The translations under genes and the position numbers were made by a program. Shown here one piece after another: positions 7,698-11,473 of a stretch of DNA of 11,473 nt. Below the pieces are notes generated by a model. That model searched no databases. It was not told the origin of the DNA and saw only the letters and a program-made list of their open reading frames with translations. The stretch is from UBA6136 sp046305255 (lineage in GTDB: Bacteria; Pseudomonadota; Gammaproteobacteria; Methylococcales; Methylococcaceae), in contig JBKCCF010000170.1 in the NCBI GenBank assembly GCA_046305255.1, positions 1-11,473 on the forward strand, in the 5' to 3' direction. Every line of letters begins with the position of its first letter. Positions within the stretch are counted from its first letter, which is position 1.

Positions 7698-7733
7698 CTA
7701 CAAAAAAGGCGCCTTGATGCGCCTTTTTTGTAG
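7698..7733. terminator. Bidirectional intrinsic terminator between argE and the HpnM-like gene
   Basis: The arms CTACAAAAAAGGCGC and GCGCCTTTTTTGTAG pair perfectly over 15 bp around a 6-base loop (CTTGAT). Six T residues follow the GC core on either strand, so the same hairpin can end transcription of argE from the left and of the convergent minus-strand gene, which stops at 7744, from the right. Confidence 0.95.
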
Positions 7734-7743
7734 GTGCGAGCCA

Positions 7744-8355
7744 TCAGGCCGCGTTGTTCCTGGCATAGTCCGCTATTTTTTGAGTCAATTTGTTCAGCAA
7801 GGCATCAAACCCTTCGCGGTCAATCACGCTGGTGTACTGAGCCTTTTTAAGGGCCAGATCGCTGATGCCGTCGACCACGATGTTAAGGATGTACCACTGT
7901 CCACCGACCTGACCGACGTAGTACTCAAACTTTATCGGCTTTTCCTGGGGCGCCACCATATTGTAACGGAGCAGTAACCGACCGTTCTTCATGTCCTGGC
8001 TGGCGTCGAACTGGAACGATTCGTTGCCGTATTCCTTGAATTGGGCCGCATAGGTTGCGACGCTTAAATCAGTAAGCTTTTTCATGAAAGCGTCTTTCTG
8101 GGCGGGTTCCAGTTTTTTCCAGTGCCCACCCAGGGCAATTAACGATACAGCCTCAAACTCAAACGTATCCCGCACAACCGGATCAAGCTTCTTATAGCGT
8201 CCGTCATAACCAAGCTGCTTACCGCCTTTCATCACCTCAATCAGAGCAGCATTCAGCCGATCCACCGGCTTGCGGGCATCCGCAACATTGTCTGCCAGAG
8301 TCGCGACGGGCAAAAAACCGGCGAGCAGAAGGGTGAAAAAAAGTCTGCGCAACAT
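7744..8355 (-). CDS. Ttg2D/MlaC-superfamily secreted protein, HpnM-like
   Basis: The 203-residue product begins with a signal peptide (MLRRLFFTLLLAGFLPVATLA, cleavage expected before Asp22) and is otherwise a Ttg2D/MlaC domain, a fold of periplasmic lipid-carrying proteins. Within that superfamily the sequence looks closer to the HpnM type (hopanoid-associated) than to MlaC of the phospholipid-transport system: LGYDGRYKKLDPVVRDTFEF (48-67), SVATYAAQF (98-106), and NIVVDGISDLALKKAQY (158-174) followed by REGFDALL (180-187). No mla or hpn partner genes are visible here, so a transport function is inferred. ATG 8355-8353 is chosen over an upstream ATG at 8538 because it starts the signal peptide and has GAGG 8 bases ahead. 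A candidate promoter lies just upstream. Confidence 0.87.
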   Translation of the reverse strand: MLRRLFFTLLLAGFLPVATLADNVADARKPVDRLNAALIEVMKGGKQLGYDGRYKKLDPVVRDTFEFEAVSLIALGGHWKKLEPAQKDAFMKKLTDLSVATYAAQFKEYGNESFQFDASQDMKNGRLLLRYNMVAPQEKPIKFEYYVGQVGGQWYILNIVVDGISDLALKKAQYTSVIDREGFDALLNKLTQKIADYARNNAA

Positions 8356-8383
8356 ACCTGAAACCTCGGTAAAAAACGGGCTT

Positions 8384-8411
8384 ATCCTAGCATAAAAGCA
8401 GGCCCTGTCCC
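8384..8411 (-). promoter_or_regulatory. Candidate sigma-70 promoter of the HpnM-like gene
   Basis: Read on the minus strand, GGGACA (8411-8406, 4 of 6 to TTGACA) is separated by 16 bases from TAGGAT (8389-8384), which is preceded by TGC to make an extended -10. The start would fall about 20 bases before the GAGG site and start codon, consistent with the chosen start. Confidence 0.45.
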
Positions 8412-8544
8412 GCCTTTGACCCGGCAGTGGATCAGTCGCATGGCGGCGCCGGACATTACCCTGGCGAGTCCATCGACCGTACGCACCAGCAACCCAAGGC
8501 CAAAGAGCCAATGGGATACCCGCTCCTTTCTTGCCCAAAAGATA

Positions 8545-8559
8545 TGTGATAATGTAACC
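8545..8559 (+). promoter_or_regulatory. Zur-box-like operator overlapping an extended -10 of the receptor gene
   Basis: TGTGATAATGTAACC matches the proteobacterial Zur operator core TGTTATAATATAACA at 12 of 15 positions. Its first nine bases also read as an extended -10 (TGT then GATAAT, 5 of 6). Zur bound here would block polymerase when zinc is plentiful. The site lies 22 bases ahead of the start codon of a receptor of the zinc-uptake type, which supports the reading. No clear -35 hexamer is visible. Confidence 0.5.
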
Positions 8560-8581
8560 CTAAAACCAAAACACATTTATC

Positions 8582-10756
8582 ATGCGTCACACTACCCGCT
8601 TAATCTGCCTGGCTGCTCTCTCAACCTCAATAGATGCGGTGGGCGCTGACGGCTCAACATCGTCCTTTCCGATTCAGCCCAAGGACAGCATCCAGACCGA
8701 GCCTGCAGCAAACCCGGACGCACGCGCCCAAACCTACCTGGCGGACGAGAGCCAGGTACATGAACTTGCAGAAATCGTCGTCAGCGAACCCCTTGAGCGC
8801 ACCATTGGCAGCTTGGCCAGACCCGTGTCGGTGCTGAAAGACGATGCCCTACGCCAGCAAATGGGCCCCACAATCGGTGCGACGCTGGCACAGGAACCCG
8901 GGATCAACAGCCAGTCATTCGGCCCCGGCATCGGCCAACCGGTGATTCGCGGTCTTAGCGGTCCGCGTGTGCGAATCATGGAAAACGGCATCGGCAACAA
9001 CGATGTTTCCAACATCAGCCCTGATCATGCCAACAGCATTGAGCCATCACAGGCCGAGCGTATCGAAATTCTTCGCGGACCCTCGACACTGCTTTATGGC
9101 AGCGGGGCCATCGGCGGCGTGGTCAATGTCATCGATAACCGCGTCCCGGACAAAAAAGCAGTAAAACCCATCGGCGGCACGTTCAATCAACTTTACAATT
9201 CAGCACTGGACGAGACTTCCAGTTCACTAAAACTGGAAGGTGGCAAATCAGAGTTCGCCTATCACCTTGATGGTTTTTACCGTAACAGCGGCAACGAAAT
9301 CATCGGCGGCTCCGCCATTGACGTGAACGCCGCCCGGGGCTATGACCCGGCGCTGGCCGAGGAACCCACCCTGCAAAACACCCAGGGTTATGTGCCGAAC
9401 ACCAATGCCCGTGCCAAGGGTGGTACGCTGGGGATGTCCTGGGTGGGCGATCCCGGCTACGTCGGCGCCGCAATCAACTATCTTGAGAACAATTACGGCG
9501 TGCCCCCGATTGGCGTTCCGGACGCACCCAACATCCGGATCAACCTTCAGCAGACCAAGTACGACTTCCGCAGTGGCATTGACCATCCCTTTGCCTTCGT
9601 CGAGAAACTGAATGCCAGGTTTGGCTACACTGATTACCAGCATACCGAATTCGAGGGCGGTAACGCCGGCACCCTCTGGAAAAGTGATTCCTACGAGGGC
9701 CGCCTTGAACTGAATCATCAACCGTTAGGCCCCTTCAAGGGTCAATGGGGCTTCCAGTCGGTCAATGGGACTACCTCTGCCGAGGGTGAAGAAGCGACGT
9801 TGCCGCTGACGAACATCGCCAATTACGGTGTCTTTGCCGTCGAGACACTGGAGACTGACCCGCTCATCTATGACTTCGGTCTCCGCATTGAGCCGCAAAG
9901 CGTCAGCCCTGCGGCCTCCAGCGGATTTAGCAGTCGCAGTTTCCTGCCGGTTAGCGGCTCGGTGTCGGGCTTGTGGAAAATAGACGCTGCCAACAATCTG
10001 AGTCTGGCCTTCACCGAATCGCAGCGAGGTCCACAGGCCCAGGAACTGTACGTCGATGGTGTACACCACGCGACCCGCGCCTACGAGATCGGCAACCCCA
10101 ATCTCAACATGGAATCCTCGTTCAACCTGGAGTTGGGCTACAGCTTTCGCAAGGACTGGGTGAACGCCCAGTTCAACCTCTTCAACAACTGGATCAACGA
10201 TTACATCTACGCCCAGTACACCGGAGAAATCTTCGGCCATGAGGAAGGCATCCATGGCGGGGATGACCATGACCATGGCGGCGAGTTGCCCATCCTGCAG
10301 ATCGAACAGGCCAACGCCATTTTCAAGGGCTTCGAGGCCAATGTCATGTTACCGCTCATGGAGAACCACTACGGACTGCTCGACCTGACCCTGTTCGGCG
10401 ACTACACCCGCGGCCAATTGGTCAATGCCGGCAACGGCAACGTCCCTTTCATGCCGCCGCTACGGTACGGACTGCAACTCGACTATGCCAGGAACAAATG
10501 GTCGACCTTCTTCCGGGTGATGCGCGGTGAAACCCAGGAATATGCTGCCGAGAACGAGACCGAAACCCCCGGCTGGGTTCTAATGAACGTGGGCGTGCAG
10601 TATGAGGCCAAGAGCTATGCTGACACGAATCTGCTGTTCTATTTGAAGGGCAACAACCTGCTCAATCAGGATATCCGCAACTCGACATCCTATCTTAAGA
10701 ACTTCGCACCCGAGCCAGGTCGTGGTGTGCAGTTAGGCTTCCAGATCAGCTATTGA
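8582..10756 (+). CDS. znuD: ZnuD-type TonB-dependent outer-membrane receptor (probable zinc uptake)
   Basis: The 724-residue protein has a signal peptide (about 1-22, ending AVGA), a probable TonB box EIVVS (64-68), a plug domain and a C-terminal beta-barrel ending in an aromatic residue (Tyr724). In the plug, IRGLSGPRVRIMENGIG (122-138), SPDHANSIEP (146-155) and IEILRGPSTLLYGSGAIGGV (161-180) fit the ZnuD-type receptor family. A loop at 553-568 is rich in His, Asp and Glu (HEEGIHGGDDHDH), as expected for metal capture; His495-His496 lie in a conserved GVHHATRAYE segment. A Zur-box-like site at the promoter supports zinc. Other metals or a metallophore cannot be excluded. ATG 8582 gives the signal peptide; no Shine-Dalgarno sequence is obvious. 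No terminator follows, which suggests a former downstream co-transcribed gene. Confidence 0.85.
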   Translation: MRHTTRLICLAALSTSIDAVGADGSTSSFPIQPKDSIQTEPAANPDARAQTYLADESQVHELAEIVVSEPLERTIGSLARPVSVLKDDALRQQMGPTIGATLAQEPGINSQSFGPGIGQPVIRGLSGPRVRIMENGIGNNDVSNISPDHANSIEPSQAERIEILRGPSTLLYGSGAIGGVVNVIDNRVPDKKAVKPIGGTFNQLYNSALDETSSSLKLEGGKSEFAYHLDGFYRNSGNEIIGGSAIDVNAARGYDPALAEEPTLQNTQGYVPNTNARAKGGTLGMSWVGDPGYVGAAINYLENNYGVPPIGVPDAPNIRINLQQTKYDFRSGIDHPFAFVEKLNARFGYTDYQHTEFEGGNAGTLWKSDSYEGRLELNHQPLGPFKGQWGFQSVNGTTSAEGEEATLPLTNIANYGVFAVETLETDPLIYDFGLRIEPQSVSPAASSGFSSRSFLPVSGSVSGLWKIDAANNLSLAFTESQRGPQAQELYVDGVHHATRAYEIGNPNLNMESSFNLELGYSFRKDWVNAQFNLFNNWINDYIYAQYTGEIFGHEEGIHGGDDHDHGGELPILQIEQANAIFKGFEANVMLPLMENHYGLLDLTLFGDYTRGQLVNAGNGNVPFMPPLRYGLQLDYARNKWSTFFRVMRGETQEYAAENETETPGWVLMNVGVQYEAKSYADTNLLFYLKGNNLLNQDIRNSTSYLKNFAPEPGRGVQLGFQISY

Positions 10757-10764
10757 GAAGAGCC

Positions 10765-10944
10765 ATGACCGCAAACGAAATGAGCTATACAGAATCGCAC
10801 CGGCGAAGATTTCTACAAGCATCGCCATCCCGGAGTGACGTTCAAGAAGGTGGGCCTGACGAACCAGTACTTCACCGCAGGCGCTCACAATAGTGCCGCG
10901 CTTAACGCTGTCGAACTGGTGGACCAGAGGCTCACACACCCTAG
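10765..10944 (+). pseudogene. Unidentified gene remnant between the receptor and the insertion sequence
   Basis: From 10784 one frame reads AIQNRTGEDFYKHRHPGV, then about 35 more residues including TNQYFTAGAHNSAALNAVEL, before entering the insertion sequence and stopping at TAG 10985-10987. The composition looks like real protein and the third codon positions are GC-rich, but the frame has no start codon after an upstream stop at 10781. A separate ATG at 10765 opens MTANEM in another frame; dropping one base near 10783 would join MTANEM to AIQNRTGEDF. The simplest reading is a gene that followed the receptor, now frameshifted or truncated at its 5' end and interrupted at its 3' end by the insertion. 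I do not recognise the family. Confidence 0.5.
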
Positions 10945-10962
10945 TGGGCACCTCGAAAAACC
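10945..10962 (+). repeat. Candidate left terminal inverted repeat of the IS5-family element
   Basis: The GGGCACCTCGAAAAACC sequence is of the kind seen at IS tips, lies 79 bases before the transposase start, and abuts a CTAG target tetramer. The partner repeat cannot be seen, so this is a prediction. Confidence 0.5.
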
Positions 10963-11023
10963 TCCCTACTGTGGGACGCTCCGGTAGAATTAGCGTCATT
11001 TGGGGCCATATGGTGCGGATGAG

Positions 11024-11473
11024 ATGAAGAAGCTCTCAGCGATCAAAAACGACCTCTTTGCCTCTCATCAGCGTGAGAGCCAGATCAATCACATGGGTGA
11101 TCCTCTGGCGGGGATTGAGGCCTGTATCGATTTCAAAGCACTGGCTGCTTCGGTGGATCAGGTGGCTCCGCGTGGGGAGTGTGCGAAGGGTGGCCGTCCG
11201 GCCTATCCGACGGAGACCATGGTGCGTATTCTGGTATTGAAGCGACTCAACAATCATTCGGACGAACGGATGGAGTTTCTTCTCCTGGATCGATTGAGCT
11301 ATCAACGTTTCTGTGGCCTGACGCATTCACTGAAGGTACCTGATCGGACGACGATCTGGAGTTTTGAGAATCGGATTGGTGAAGTGGGTGCCATGGCCCT
11401 GTTTGAAGGGGTTTCCAGGCAGTTGCTGAAGAAAGGATTTATCGCACGGGGTGGTCAGATGATTGACGCTACC
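11024..11473 (+). CDS. IS5-family transposase (3' end cut by window edge)
   Basis: The first 150 residues are present, less than half of the usual 320-340. A DUF772-type N-terminal domain (about 57-130) is shown by GGRPAYPTETMVRILVLKRL (56-75), the LLLDRLSYQRFCGL segment (86-99) and VPDRTTIWSFENRIGE (105-120). GGQMIDAT (143-150) ends at the window edge and contains Asp148, the expected first acidic residue of the DDE catalytic triad. The remaining two catalytic residues are outside. The visible frame is intact, so the element may be active. ATG 11024 is chosen because the family homology begins soon after; the ribosome-binding site is weak. Expression may depend on a promoter within the left tip. 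Confidence 0.92.
   Translation, partial: MKKLSAIKNDLFASHQRESQINHMGDPLAGIEACIDFKALAASVDQVAPRGECAKGGRPAYPTETMVRILVLKRLNNHSDERMEFLLLDRLSYQRFCGLTHSLKVPDRTTIWSFENRIGEVGAMALFEGVSRQLLKKGFIARGGQMIDAT

Larger units (their letters stand above)
10945..11473 (+). mobile_element. Left part of an IS5-family insertion sequence (right end outside window)
   Basis: The element carries an IS5-family transposase starting at 11024. The likely left tip is TGGGCACCTCGAAAAACC from 10945, directly preceded by CTAG (10941-10944), which fits the 4-base YTAR/CTAG target preferred by many IS5-family elements. The coding-like frame of the flanking remnant loses its character exactly here. The right inverted repeat and the second CTAG copy are outside the window, so the tip is inferred to within a few bases. 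Confidence 0.75.

Noticed and set aside
8356..8538. N-terminal extension of the HpnM-like protein to 8538
   Set aside because: It would bury the signal peptide, contains the predicted promoter, and has low-complexity Arg/Pro-rich shadow composition.
10733..10999. 88-codon minus-strand frame across the receptor end and IS tip
   Set aside because: It spans the junction of unrelated segments and has no recognisable domain; it is most likely a chance frame.

Overview
The window looks like a piece of a GC-rich gammaproteobacterial chromosome. The evidence is a YgiM-like SH3/coiled-coil/TM protein (a family typical of that class), a PEP-CTERM-type sigma-54 activator, and standard proteobacterial moeA, mobB, ilvD and argE. 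The lineage below class level cannot be read from the sequence. Most of the window is ordinary chromosome; the right end is accessory DNA, where an IS5-family element breaks into an older gene remnant.

Layout, left to right. (1) 1-2208, minus strand: a UDP-glucuronate 4-epimerase-type sugar-nucleotide epimerase, then mobB, then moeA (cut by the left edge). mobB and moeA overlap by 8 bases, so molybdenum-cofactor genes sit downstream of an exopolysaccharide-type gene. (2) 2495-3862, plus strand, divergent from the epimerase: a PrsR-like sigma-54-dependent response regulator whose receiver domain has lost several phosphorylation-site residues. (3) 4125-7680, plus strand: a YgiM-like membrane-anchored SH3 protein, ilvD (branched-chain amino acid synthesis) and argE (arginine synthesis). 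ilvD and argE are separated by 3 bases. A perfect 15-bp hairpin follows and probably terminates transcription from both sides. (4) 7744-8355, minus strand: a secreted Ttg2D/MlaC-superfamily protein closest to the HpnM type. (5) 8582-10756, plus strand: a ZnuD-type TonB-dependent receptor with a His/Asp-rich loop and a Zur-box-like sequence over its candidate -10 element, pointing to zinc uptake. (6) 10757-11473: a short gene remnant, then the left end of an IS5-family element with a transposase cut by the right edge.

How the genes may work together: the epimerase and PrsR-like regulator share a divergent intergenic region and probably belong to the edge of an exosortase/PEP-CTERM exopolysaccharide locus. 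The other parts are separate housekeeping and transport units. The observations most worth checking are the degenerate receiver of the PrsR-like regulator, the Zur-like site at the receptor promoter, the lambda-operator-like dyad in front of the SH3 gene, and the unidentified gene remnant at the insertion sequence. I saw no CRISPR array, tRNA or rRNA, and no clearly new multi-gene system.
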